Shown: positions 33,448 through 43,277 of the stretch, piece by piece
Layout of the letters: every line of letters begins with the position of its first letter
Position numbering within the stretch: position 1 is the stretch's first letter
Origin: Cercospora beticola
Lineage: Eukaryota > Ascomycota > Dothideomycetes > Mycosphaerellales > Mycosphaerellaceae
Length of the DNA stretch: 64,000 bases
NCBI RefSeq assembly: GCF_033473495.1
Contig: NC_088935.1
Location: 5,270,001 to 5,334,000, forward strand
Direction of reading: 5' to 3'
Notes under the pieces: model-generated
Seen by the model: only the letters and a program-made list of their open reading frames with translations
What the model was told of the DNA's origin: nothing
Databases searched by the model: none
Translations under genes and position numbers: made by a program

Positions 33448-35957
33448 TCATCCCCACTCACAGACGTGATATCCGGGTAAGTCGACTGCATCAGCGACAG
33501 ATCGGAAGGCCGCCAAAGCAGTATCCGCCATAATCTGCAGCATAGCCCGCGAGGAGCGCGAGAGGACAATCCTCTGCTCGAGCGCAGTATGATAAATCAT
33601 TCGCGCGATCCCTCTGGCAATCATAATTTCCACGCCAGCACCCAAAAGGCATCGAAAGACTTCGTCAAACGCCGTGTGCGAATCTGTAATCTGTCTACGC
33701 GAGTGGTCCGAAGGGTGGTTTTCCATATTTGGCATCGTCAAGTCCTTGTCGAGGACGAGGACGCCTGCGGCTACTGCTGAAAGTTGCACGAGCCAAGGAG
33801 GGGAAATTTTCAATCCATACCGCTCTCGGTGATCGCGAAGCATTTGGGCTGCCTTGTATGCCAGCGAGAGTGCTTTGCTTAGGCTATCGTGCGCCATACG
33901 TGCTATGACATCTTCGGGGTCTGGCGAATCGGGTGAGTTTGATCGATCTCTCGCTCTTTCGCCGTCTTGCAAACATCGATTTCTGGCAACAAGGCGCAGC
34001 GACATGCAAAAACAGGTATATGAGGCGCTACAAAGGATCATCAGCGTCGGCCAGGAACTCACAGTTTCAAGTGACTTACTGCAATTCCCAAACTGCGACG
34101 CACATAGGCCACTCATATTGGAGCTCGAACGGGAGACGTTCGTGCCAGCTTGCCATCTTGGTCGACATTTGATCTATCCTGTCCATGAACACTCGAGTAT
34201 TGGTCTTCTTGTGCCTGTCTGAGAAGATCAAGCTATGCATGTCATGGAAGAGTGCTGCTAGTGCACACTTTTCTCGTAGGTAGAGAGTGGATCGATGTGG
34301 CACTGCTTCTCTGGACAATGGGTATCCAATCCAGAGATCCACGTCGTCTTGGAAGACGTTGTGGATTTTTGGAACTTCAGACGACCTCGGCCTGACGGTC
34401 ATGTCGAGCATGTACGAAAGACGCATATTTCTGGACCGGTCAGCCACATGATAACTGTGTTGACGCTAGACATCCCTCACATGTGAAGACATATAGCAGT
34501 CCAATGAGCAGCAAGTCTCGCTCTTGCATAATCGCGCACCTGGATACCTCGCTGGGCACACCACTCCGACTCTCGATGGAATGGGAGCTCATTGTCCATT
34601 TCAATTGCCATTGGGATCATGCCAAGGCCCTGGTTATCCTTGGCGCGGTAGTTTGAGCTGTGCGCGTCAGTTTCGTACGCAAGTCGGATCGAGAGCGAAG
34701 CTTACTCGAAACTCAGCATACAAAGAGCTTGGATGTTGGCGACTGTCGCGCGATTTTGTTCGAGGTACCACAGTCTCAGGGCTTGGTTGTGGAAGTGTTG
34801 ACCACGCGTAAATCGGTCTCTGTCGCCGCCTGTGAACGCGATATCGTGTTCTGAATGAAGCTATCACGATGTGAGTAGACTGCCTCTCGATATCGATAGG
34901 AAGGGCCACTTACACAGGCCATTGAGCACATAGCATTGACCAGGAAAGGCGAGCAGAATGGTGAATCCACATCACCAGAGCGCATACCTTGACATTCGAC
35001 GTCAGTAGACCACGCTTGAATAGAATGAAATCCTGCTGAGTCCGATCGCCCACTTACCCTGCAAGAAAAGATCTTGCTCCACGAATCGCCAGCCTGGGTT
35101 GACCCAGGCGAGGAAGAGGGAGACCAAGTGCGATATTGCTTCATCGTCATCTGTAATCACGACCCACGGACTAGCTGGAACTTGATGCAGAGCGTAGTTG
35201 TCACAGTCTGTGCGAGTATCAAGTCCGGCATAGAAGGCAGTTTCTGGCCGCTGCGCGGATGAGCTCGCCGAAGGAGCTGGCAATGAGGCCGTGATCCCGG
35301 ACGACCTTTGCACGATGGCCTCTATCCGGTGCAGATGGGCTATGCGATTTCGGAAAAGCAGCAGATCAGGCGAATCCGGCAGTTGAAATTTCGCAGTCGG
35401 GTCTAGTGCTCGCATAGCAAGGTGGACGATGTCCAGAATGGAGCCCGTGCTATGAGTCAGAGTCACGAGAAACAGTTGTCGCACGGCTCGCTTGACGGGC
35501 AATGGAACATTGCCATGATCGGCCGCTGTGTATCGATGGATGATGTCGTCGGGACTGTCGCCCATTCGAATCCTTCGATATATCTCGGCAGCCTTCGGGC
35601 CCGTGCAAGTCGCCAGCAGCTGGAACAGCTGCGCATGTGTGTCATGCGCTCGACTCAGTTCGTCGTGCTTCCGCTTGCTTGCCCGAGAATGTGTTTCGGA
35701 GCCGGTAGTTTCATAGTGGCAATCCAAGTTGCGCTTCACGCACGTTGAGCAGGGCCGCTGGGCGTCGCACTTGCATCTCAAACGTCAAAAGCCATTCCAG
35801 CAGACTCGTACACATAAGTACTATATGAGGGGGAGAGTACCTTGACTTTCTTCACCCGACAAAAGTTGCAGGCGGCTGCAACGACGCCGCGTTGTGCGCG
35901 GGTAACGGCGAGCTGTGTTTTGGCTTCGGACACACGTCTGAGCAGCGTGTCGCTCAT
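33448..35957 (-). CDS. Zn2Cys6 fungal transcription factor
   Basis: Seven exons: 35957-35841, 35769-35058, 34987-34914, 34860-34706, 34657-34481, 34430-34080 and 34027-33448; total 2,166 nt, 721 residues. The binuclear zinc cluster CNFCRVKKVK|CDAQRPCSTC, continuing to the sixth Cys, is split by intron 1 after Lys39, and all six cysteines have standard spacing. The middle homology region follows (FCSPFLVNAMCSMAC, NQALRLWYLEQNRATVANIQ, MIPMAIEMDN). It should be a nuclear DNA-binding regulator of pathway genes. Its divergent neighbour is an aldoxime dehydratase. The 3' end is uncertain: the frame used ends in GYHVCEWG, while a second frame one base off (stop at 33384) reads MQSTYPDITSVSGDEEGSAN, which looks more like a natural C-terminus. 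Confidence 0.82.
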
Positions 35958-36927
35958 CTCCTAGCAGCACAGAGTCAGCCCGGTCGACGCAGACAAAGCG
36001 GAGCGGAGCAGCAGGCACCTCTTGCCCAGACATTCTGTTGGCGCGCGACGTCGGGACGAGCGACGGCGGTGAAAAGCCTCATTGCGATGTCGAGTATGGC
36101 CTTGTGCGCACGACCGCCTCTGCAGTGTGCGACTGGCAGCTGCGACGGGCGACGAGTGGCGTGTTGAGCGGCAGTCACGACGATGCAGGAGTGAAGACCG
36201 CACCGGAGCCAACGCCGAGGAGTGCCGGGTCCAGGCCGTGGGGCAGATAAATATGTTTTCGCTGGGCCAAACGTGAGATGACAATCAATGATGTTCGCTT
36301 CTCTCGTCTCAGCCGTCTTGCCGTTGCGCGATGGGCAGACGGCCAGGCAGTCCCGGCAGTCTGGGCCGAGTTGACTGCTCTGTCCGGTGCTCCGGAGATG
36401 CTCATTCATTCATCAGATGCTGTGGGCGCCCCAGTACGGCGAGTGCGATGAGGTGCGATGTGCAATTACTGGACCTGAAACGGTGAAGACTTCCCACGTG
36501 CATGCATAAAACCGTATGTGCTGGATGATTGTAGATCAGTCCTCGGTCCGGGGTCCGCGCCACTGTCATCGTCCGAACGAGAGCCGGAGTCCAGTGTCGT
36601 TTCTCCGGAGCGCCTCCGAGCTGCCTGATGTGAGGACACATGTTCGTCTGGAGATGAAGGACGACGACATCGAGGGCGAGCAGAGTCGGCGATGTATCAG
36701 TCGTGACTTCGAGCTGCCAGCCAAAACGAGAAGCGCCAAGCGCGCCCAAGCACATTGCTCCTGCCGACATCGTCTCCTCGGACGTCCCGATGACATCGTG
36801 ATGAACAAAAACAATGACTCGACAATCGCTACACAGACTACTAATCTCACCAACGACGCGGATCAGACCATGCCGGATTGCGTACAGGACTAGGATAAAT
36901 TACAGCTTCACTTCCCAACACACCACA
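35958..36927. other. Divergent promoter, transcription factor and aldoxime dehydratase
   Basis: About 1 kb shared upstream region. It contains CGG/CCG-rich patches near 36380-36395 and 36541-36557 that could bind a zinc-cluster factor. The frame of the dehydratase is open upstream to an ATG at 36814. Frames on the other strand are unconvincing. Confidence 0.5.
36544..36557. promoter_or_regulatory. Candidate zinc-cluster binding site CGG-N8-CCG
   Basis: CGGTCCGGGGTCCG contains an inverted CGG...CCG pair with an 8-base spacer, the general form recognised by Zn2Cys6 dimers. It lies in the divergent promoter, 270 bp upstream of the first possible dehydratase ATG. GC-rich DNA gives such patterns by chance, so this is weak. 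Confidence 0.25.
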
Positions 36928-38131
36928 ATGGCATCTGCCGGCCCCGAAGAAGGCCGAACATATCCCCTCAAACGGCCCAATGGCCACAAACCTCCAGTTC
37001 CTAGATGGACTCTCAAGTTGCCACGTGAAGTCAGCCACGTGTATACACTATACATCGGAGTGCAGAGTCACAACAATCACGTACAAAAGCGCCAAGAGGC
37101 AGAAGACATTATCGATGGCATACTTGACGCTCATCGTCCACCAGCAGTAGATACGTTCCGGGTCACTCACGGTTTCGACCTAGTCGACTCCAAAGTGTGG
37201 GTAGCGTACTGGACAAATCAGGCAGATTTCGAAACTACATTACAGAAGCTCAACCTGCCCGAGATTTGGCAAAGCCTGGGCAGTAGCAAGCAGGACATTG
37301 GGATATGGCTCGAACATTTCGCCGCACCAGTCGAGAGACTCGAAACGAATTATGCTCGATTGGACCACAAACCAGGTCTTGCGCAATTACCAGGTGTAGA
37401 GCAGCCAGACCATGAATTGACAGCATATTGGGGAGCGGGACGTGATCGCATTCCTGCTTCCGCTCACGACCTCTTTGAAACGCCAAAAGATGTCCCTACT
37501 CCTTCCTCAGAGCCCGTTGGAATTGGCGAGAGACTGACAGGAACGAACTATGACAACATGTAAGCTGCTCATTCAGTCTCTTTTACTTTCCCTCAATATT
37601 CCTAACACCCACTTCTCCCGCCATCAGGTGCCATATCCGCTCCGGCCAATGGTGGGCCCTCTGCCCTCCCGACGAACGCGAAGCCTATGAGACCAAACTC
37701 CAAGAAGCCCTTATGGGCGGCATGGACTACCTATGGACTCATCCCGAAGAAACCGGAACAATCGGCTTACGCTTCTTACAAAACCTTGACGACAAAGGAA
37801 ACTCAATTCTCGAAACTTGTGGAGCGGGCTTCCATAAAAATTGGAAAGGTTTGGAAAAATGGAGTAGTCGACATCCGAGCCACTTGAAGATCTTCAATGG
37901 AATGATGAAGCATGCGAAAGAATTTGGAGAGAATAGGAAGTTTATGACTTGGTGAGTGGTAACTTTTCAGCTAATATCGTGCTGGGCTGTAAGGTGATGT
38001 GGCTGACTGTGACAAATAGGCACGAGGTCTGGATCTTCAAAGCAGGCGAAGCACATTTCGACTATGTGAACTGCGATCCGAAGACTGGTGTGATGAAATG
38101 GGTGGATTTGAAGCGCGAGAAACTTGATTGA
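36928..38131 (+). CDS. Haem-containing aldoxime dehydratase (phenylacetaldoxime dehydratase family)
   Basis: Exons 36928-37559, 37628-37951 and 38020-38131; total 1,068 nt, 355 residues, the usual length for this family (about 350-390). Junctions give YDN|MCHIRSGQWWALCP and FMT|WHEVWIFKAGEAHFDYV, both conserved. These enzymes use a ferrous haem b to dehydrate aldoximes to nitriles. The proximal haem ligand is a histidine in the C-terminal part; His in the LKIFNGMMKHAKEFG or WHEVW segments are candidates, not assigned here. The frame continues upstream to ATG 36814, which would add 38 residues with seven Arg and no acidic residue (MTRQSLHRLLISPTTRIRP...), resembling a mitochondrial presequence. 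The inner ATG (CACAATGGC) has the better context. It is divergent from the zinc-cluster factor. Confidence 0.88.
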
Positions 38132-38248
38132 TTGCTTCACAGTTTGACAGATGTACAGAATGTCATGATTTGCGAAGTTTTTGGCAGGTCTCAGTTGACA
38201 TTCAATTCGACGCAGACCACGAGTCATTACGAAGCGACGGAATAGATT

Positions 38249-39440
38249 TCATTGACCATACGACGGGGCTGGCGCTAACTTCATTGACGCTCGAGCCCAC
38301 ACGAGCATCACATGCGTTCCTTCCCGACGGAGTCGCTCGCTGCTAAGGCCCTTTTCAAAATCTCCTCCAATCGAACTGACGGGCATTGAGAAAATGGCGC
38401 CTTCCAGAATCCTCAGTTTTCTCAACCAGCACAACTTATCTGATGTCCTGGACGAGGAACTTCTGATCTCCTGAAATTTTTCCGATATCATCCATTCGTC
38501 GATGCGACAAATTCGGTGGATCTGCTCGAGCATGGTCCCGAAGAGCCTGGCAACTTTACTATCGTCCTCCTTCGCGACCAAAGTGCCACCAACGAGTTCT
38601 ATTACCTTTCGGAGCAAGCCAAAGGTCTGAGATGGGAACAGCACTTGAATCTGCGACCTCAATAACAAGCGGATTGGTATTGTCCATCTTCTGCTTCTGT
38701 GATCCCGTCATGCCAGATTTCGAGCCAGGAGCGTTTTTATTGCCTTCCTCGCTAGCTTGTGCTGAACGCTTTGACCTTTTGCGTCTAATCAAGAAGCAAC
38801 CGAGCAGCCCGCAGAGCAGTATAGCAGCTAGGACACCCCCGACTATACCTCCAGCAAGAATCGCTGTCGAAGGAGCCTCATCATCATCGGGGCCAGGTGT
38901 GTTCTCTACACGAGTTGATGTTGCTGGTGTATCTGTACCAGCTGAGGTACTAGTCCCAGCTGCCGGTGATGTCGGTGTGGCCGCAGCTCTGAGCACTGCT
39001 ATTCCACCGTTCATATCAACGCGGGTGGCGAGGTTGATTGTGATAGGAATGTATATTGTGTCGCTGGTACTGAGGGAGACTACCGAGTCACTGAGAGAAG
39101 TGATAGGTGTGAGCGCACTTTCGACTATGCGGAGCGCTGCCACACCTGTAGGTGTATAAACCCCGGGATACACATCATTTAGTACGGAGACCAGCGTAGT
39201 CCAAGTCACTCTTGTCGGATTAGCGGCAGAGAATGGAAAGTATAAGGCGAACCCGGGTGCTACTGCGACTGTGGTCCGCGGACCGGGCGAAGTGGCTCCT
39301 AATCTTCGAGCCTGTGCAGGTAGGCCAGCTGAAGCAGGGTACACAGCATAGCCCCATACTGGAGATCCGCTGTAGGTGGGAAGTTCGATTGTTGTAGAGG
39401 TGCTGGTGGTTATCACTCTAGTAGGAAGTTCTAAAGCCAT
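38249..39440 (-). pseudogene. Receptor-like membrane protein, paralogue B, frame-disrupted
   Basis: ATG 39440 opens a frame of 293 codons (stop at 38559-38561) with the same layout as paralogue A: APGFALYFPFSA, IYIPITINLATRVDMNGG, a Thr/Pro/Ser linker, transmembrane helix ILAGGIVGGVLAAILLCGLL and RRKRSKRSAQ. Homology to A's cytoplasmic domain then continues in a different frame (ORF 38668-38249): TLVAKEDDSKVARLFGTMLE matches HLPQEKDDGTITKLFKSIFE of A. No strong donor/acceptor pair links the frames; a weak GTTATT donor with CTCAG acceptor, or a one-base indel, would. The second frame also ends about 130 residues before A's C-terminus. Either a decaying copy or a gene with an odd intron. The outer and membrane parts look intact. 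Confidence 0.65.
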
Positions 39441-39585
39441 TGCAAGTTACACTCCTGAAGGCGAGAGGAGCACTGGAACAATGAACAATTGCGACTGAAA
39501 TGAAAGCAAAAACTGAGCAAGGCTGAGAGAGACCGACAAGTGACACGAGGGGCACAACAATTTACATGATCATCAAATCACGCCA

Positions 39586-39760
39586 GGTACCTGCAAATGC
39601 AAGGCTAACCAATTATTACAGCTTCTGCGCATGGCTGCATACTGACCGCCCGCAAAGGGTCTCGAACCGCAATCTCAGCCTGGCCAGCCGTTACACGCAG
39701 AGCCTTTGGCGTCGATCTTCGGCACCGGCAAGGCTGAGAGCCTCAGCCTCAGCCTTGTCT
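39586..39760 (-). repeat. Duplicated upstream block, copy 2
   Basis: On the minus strand this runs from AGACAAGGCTGAGG to TTTGCAGGTACC and matches 13767-13917 in order and orientation relative to its gene, with a few short insertions. It carries the same GGTTCGAGACC piece (39658-39668 on the reverse strand). It ends about 145 bp before the ATG of paralogue B. Confidence 0.7.
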
Positions 39761-41104
39761 GAACACCCGACCACACGCCCGAATTGCGTATGGAAGACAG
39801 ATCTGAAAGGTCATTCGCCAATGTAAAATCACAATAAGTGTCCGCAACAGTTGTATAGGTGATGGGCACGGGCATGGCAAAAAGAAAAGGATGTCTATCA
39901 CTTGCGTCGAATGCTGGCATTTGGATGCTCGTTGATGACTCCGCCTTTCGAAATTTGTACAGAATTGCACAGGACTTTGATGAAGTCGTTAGCAAGTCTC
40001 AATTGATTCTTCAGATTAGATGCAGGACAACGGGTCATCATGACAGTAACAGGCTTTTTCATTCTTGAAGGATCAGACCGATCGCTAAGCTCATCGAAAT
40101 TCAAGCCTAGATGAGTATCATATGCCTTCCTCTCCTGGCGCGTTTGCGTGCTGCTAGGACTCTTGCCAATCTCTCCCAGGGATCAACGAGCTTTCTCCCA
40201 GCATACCTTGTTCTGCACGCGTCTCGGCCGTTCTTCTCAGCACCGCAATGTCATGGGCACTTCCTCCACGAAATTATTAGCCAGCTGTGCCGAAGAAGAC
40301 ACAAGTAGGACTCTGAAAAGCGCCAATTTCTCGATGCCCGCAAGCTATGGCGAGGGGCTAGCGTTGTTGTCAAAAAAAAAAAAAGGGAGCAGATAACGAG
40401 CTTGTCTTCGTCACTCTCGGAAAGACCACCAGAGACCGGACCTAGGGCGTCGTTGATGAAAGAGCTCGCTGAAGTCCCTCCTGGAACTCGAGGAGAAGTA
40501 TTCGAAATGGGCCATCGAAGATTCTTGTCTCGATGGTATGAGGTTCTCAATTGCCACAAATGCCACCGGAGTTCTTGTTATACTGTTGTTTCATTGATTG
40601 AACAGTCGGGTCCCGGGCGTCTTCAGACCACATGAGGTGCAGTTCGACCTCGTGACAGATTGTCCAGTCGAGTCCTCCGTGTCTTTCATAGTCGTTTCCA
40701 AGGCCATTGATCAGTGGGTCTTGGAGCTCAGTCTCCGCGGTGTTTTCCTTCGTTTTTCGCTGCGAGAAAACGAAAACTCTTTCAATTAATGATCTCTGCG
40801 GAGTGCAAGATGAGATCCTTCACCAATTTCGGAGAACGAGAGCAAAAGCAAAGAAGTATCAGATCGAGAAGTGCAACAGCTGCTGGGCTACTTCCCGCCG
40901 ACGTTCTCTGATGAATTGCAATGCGCACTGCAGTGGTCAATGAGATATTTGTTGACGAGCAGGAAGGCAACCCCTTGCTGCTGGCAGTGTATCGTGCATC
41001 GAAATCGGGCAACAGGCTGCTCGCGTTGAAGGATAAGAATACCACTTTCTTTCCCAAATTTGAGCAGTGTGGATCCTGGTCTCTACTCTCGAACCAGAGC
41101 ATGG
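39761..41104. other. Gene-poor stretch
   Basis: About 1.3 kb with an A-tract at 40373-40384 and only incoherent short frames. No domain, terminal repeat or transposase fragment was recognised. Confidence 0.45.
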
Positions 41105-41449
41105 TCAAGTCGTATTGATGTTTGGTAGCGTGAGTAGTCTGACTGGTCTGCGAAATACGGGCATACTCGTATTGCCGCTCTTTGGAATCTTGTCGATCCC
41201 TTCGGTCCTCTGGGAGAAGATGGGGACTGCGTTGTTTGAGGACTCTGTTTCGGGAACACAGATGAACAGCCGGTTCTTGATGATTTGGGACTGCGGTATG
41301 TCGGGTACAGGTTCGGGTCCTTGGGGTCGACTGTATCTCTGCTGCTGTGAATCTTCCACGTCGCGAGTAAAGTCTGTGGTGTCTGAGGCCTCGGCGGTGA
41401 ATCGGGCGACGAGTAGATGTTGGTCGAATCGATCGACAGGGCAAGAGAA
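41105..41449 (-). other. Open frame, possible distal exon of the chromodomain gene
   Basis: After a TATTAG acceptor-like site the frame runs 115 codons with balanced, protein-like composition (VDRFDQHLLVARFTAEASD, IIKNRLFICVPETESS, TSMPVFRRPVRLLTLPNINT). It lies directly downstream of the chromodomain frame. The available GTGAAA donor at 41499-41503 has the wrong phase to join this frame; it would instead join a less convincing frame ending at 41083. The link to the chromodomain gene is therefore unproven. Confidence 0.3.
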
Positions 41450-41498
41450 CTAATACGGGTCCAAGGTCTTGTTGAATAGATGCCAACCAATGTCGCTT

Positions 41499-41861
41499 TC
41501 ACCCTCCAGCCTTCCGCCTCTCTGCCATCCTCTTCTCCCGCTCCCTCCTCTGGAAGTCCTTGATTGCCTCCTGGGCATCTTCACCCAGCGTCGATCGAGT
41601 CTCCCAAGTCGCTTCTTCCAAGGGATAGCCTTCCCAGAGGATGAGGTATTGGACCTCTTCGTCGTCCAACTTCTTGGATTCGAGGATGGTTTCGATGTAG
41701 TATTGCGGGACTCCATAGGCATCGAATCGGGTTGGCGGAGGTCGAGAATATTGGCCGGCTTCCTGGCTTGCGATTGCGGAAGTGTTAGACGCATGATCTG
41801 TGGTGGTCTTCGATCTCGAACCGTTGCGGAAGCTTTGGCAAGCTGCACTTGAGGAAGACAT
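41499..41861 (-). CDS. Small chromodomain protein
   Basis: Open frame of 120 residues from ATG 41861 to a TGA at 41499-41501. Residues about 48-102 form a chromodomain: QYYIETILESKKLDDEEVQY, then LILWEGYPLEEATWETRSTL, ending in a basic helix (FQRREREKRMAERRKAGG). The aromatic cage positions (Y near the start, W in LILWEGY, W in ATWE) are present. Such domains bind methylated histone H3 lysine. There is no chromoshadow domain in this frame, so it is either a short stand-alone chromo protein or the first exon of a longer one (see 41105-41449). Extension upstream has no ATG. Confidence 0.75.
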   Translation of the reverse strand: MSSSSAACQSFRNGSRSKTTTDHASNTSAIASQEAGQYSRPPPTRFDAYGVPQYYIETILESKKLDDEEVQYLILWEGYPLEEATWETRSTLGEDAQEAIKDFQRREREKRMAERRKAGG

Positions 41862-42186
41862 GTTGCTTGTGTTGTTGTGCGTATAGTGCTTCAGTTGTGT
41901 TGTGTATAGAAAGGAAAGTCTGAAGTGGCGGTCAGACGTAGTTCTGAGGTCTTGAAAGTTGAGATCCACATGTGTCAAAGTTGACGTCGAGTCCGAGAAT
42001 GTGCACCTCTATTCACCCAAGTCGAAAAGCACAGGCCGTCTGAGGGCCCTCCAGCGAATCATATGATTTCTGGTGCACTTTTCAGGAGACAGCGAGCTAG
42101 AAGATGTCGCTCATGTGCTCGCCAATCCCCATCAGCTCTGAGCACACCAACCGACAAGATCCACCTTCCTGTGCCAGTGGTGCTGT

Positions 42187-42859
42187 TTAGGGAGAATTGA
42201 TCGAGCTCGTACTCGTAAGCCCCCCCTCGAGAGCCAATTCCTCTGAGCCTTCTGGCCTGTCTTCAACGTCTTCTATTTCCGACCAAATGAGACTTTCATC
42301 GACTGAGCCAGAGTAAAACACGCCACTCCAAACAATCGGCTTCCATTCTGGAGTCAATTGCCCCTGGTCATCGACAGCGGCGCCAAGTTGCAGGTGGGGC
42401 ACAATTGCGCTCGTTTGAAGCGTCCCGATGCTCGGCCCGGCCTGATTCAAATGTTTTTGCCGGACAGCGCCACATGAGAGTCGATCTCAGCGTATTCCGA
42501 AGATCCCACGCGTCGTTGAATGCTTCAGGAATTTCCGTAGCAGTGGGACTGCTATCCGACGCAAGCAGAGCCGCAATTACTGATTGATCCGTCGCCGTGA
42601 AGCCTTCGAGGTGCTGAAGAAGCTCTGTTGCAGATTCGAACGGACCATGTTTGCATCCAGGCCAATAGGAGAATCAGTTTGTTGTTGTCGTATGTGTTGG
42701 ACGAAGAGCGGTGGCAGAACGGTGCAGTGTTTTGAACATGGCGATGGGCCATGCGCCGTGAGTAGTCTGGAAGAAGACCTTGATATCATCCAGCTTCTGC
42801 CGATTACCGGTCACAATTGTAAAGTGCTTTGATGAGTCCTGGCAGGTTTCGTTGTCCAT
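42187..42859 (-). other. Unresolved coding-like locus
   Basis: Three overlapping minus-strand frames look partly protein-like. From ATG 42859 comes MDNETCQDSSKHFTIVTGNR. An internal frame reads ESATELLQHLEGFTATDQSV, then IPEAFNDAWDLRNTLRSTLM. A third, ending at 42187, reads WSGVFYSGSVDESLIWSEIE. No set of canonical introns was found that joins them. It may be a gene with introns I could not place, or a decaying gene. Confidence 0.3.
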
Positions 42860-43277
42860 GATTGAAATCCTAGCTGTGCTCGCAGAGCTGGGAAATGACT
42901 TGTCGAAGGGTTGGTGTATATTGTATCTGGTCGATGAAAGTGTACAATAAATGTGATGAAGGAAAGGACATAATGGAAAATGTTGGAATGTGAAAGTGCT
43001 TGATAGTACAGAACAGAAGACTTGACTTGAGGATGGGACGCAGATGTCTTGTAAAACTCGGAAAGCTTGCTCGAAATTTGTCGATAAAAGAACTATACAA
43101 ACATCAACAAACATTCTGTACAAAGAGCTTCATAGAAGCAGCAACAAACATCATCAGCATCATCACATACACACAAACATATCGGCAACCATTGCCATCA
43201 AACAGGGAGCAAGCATTTCGCCCAGAAAGAGAGGGCGGCGTCATCCTTGGCCTTCCAGATGGTTCTTACGAACCCGG
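42860..43277. other. Intergenic
   Basis: AT-richer spacer upstream of the unresolved locus and at the 3' end of the acyl-CoA synthetase gene. No coding signal is supported. Confidence 0.45.

Noticed and set aside
40373..40384. A-tract as a retroposon tail
   Set aside because: No upstream coding relic or target-site duplication seen; a simple homopolymer.
40782..41486. 234-codon minus-strand frame
   Set aside because: Arg/Ser/His-rich frame-shifted reading of the region below the chromodomain gene; the 41105-41449 frame is more protein-like.
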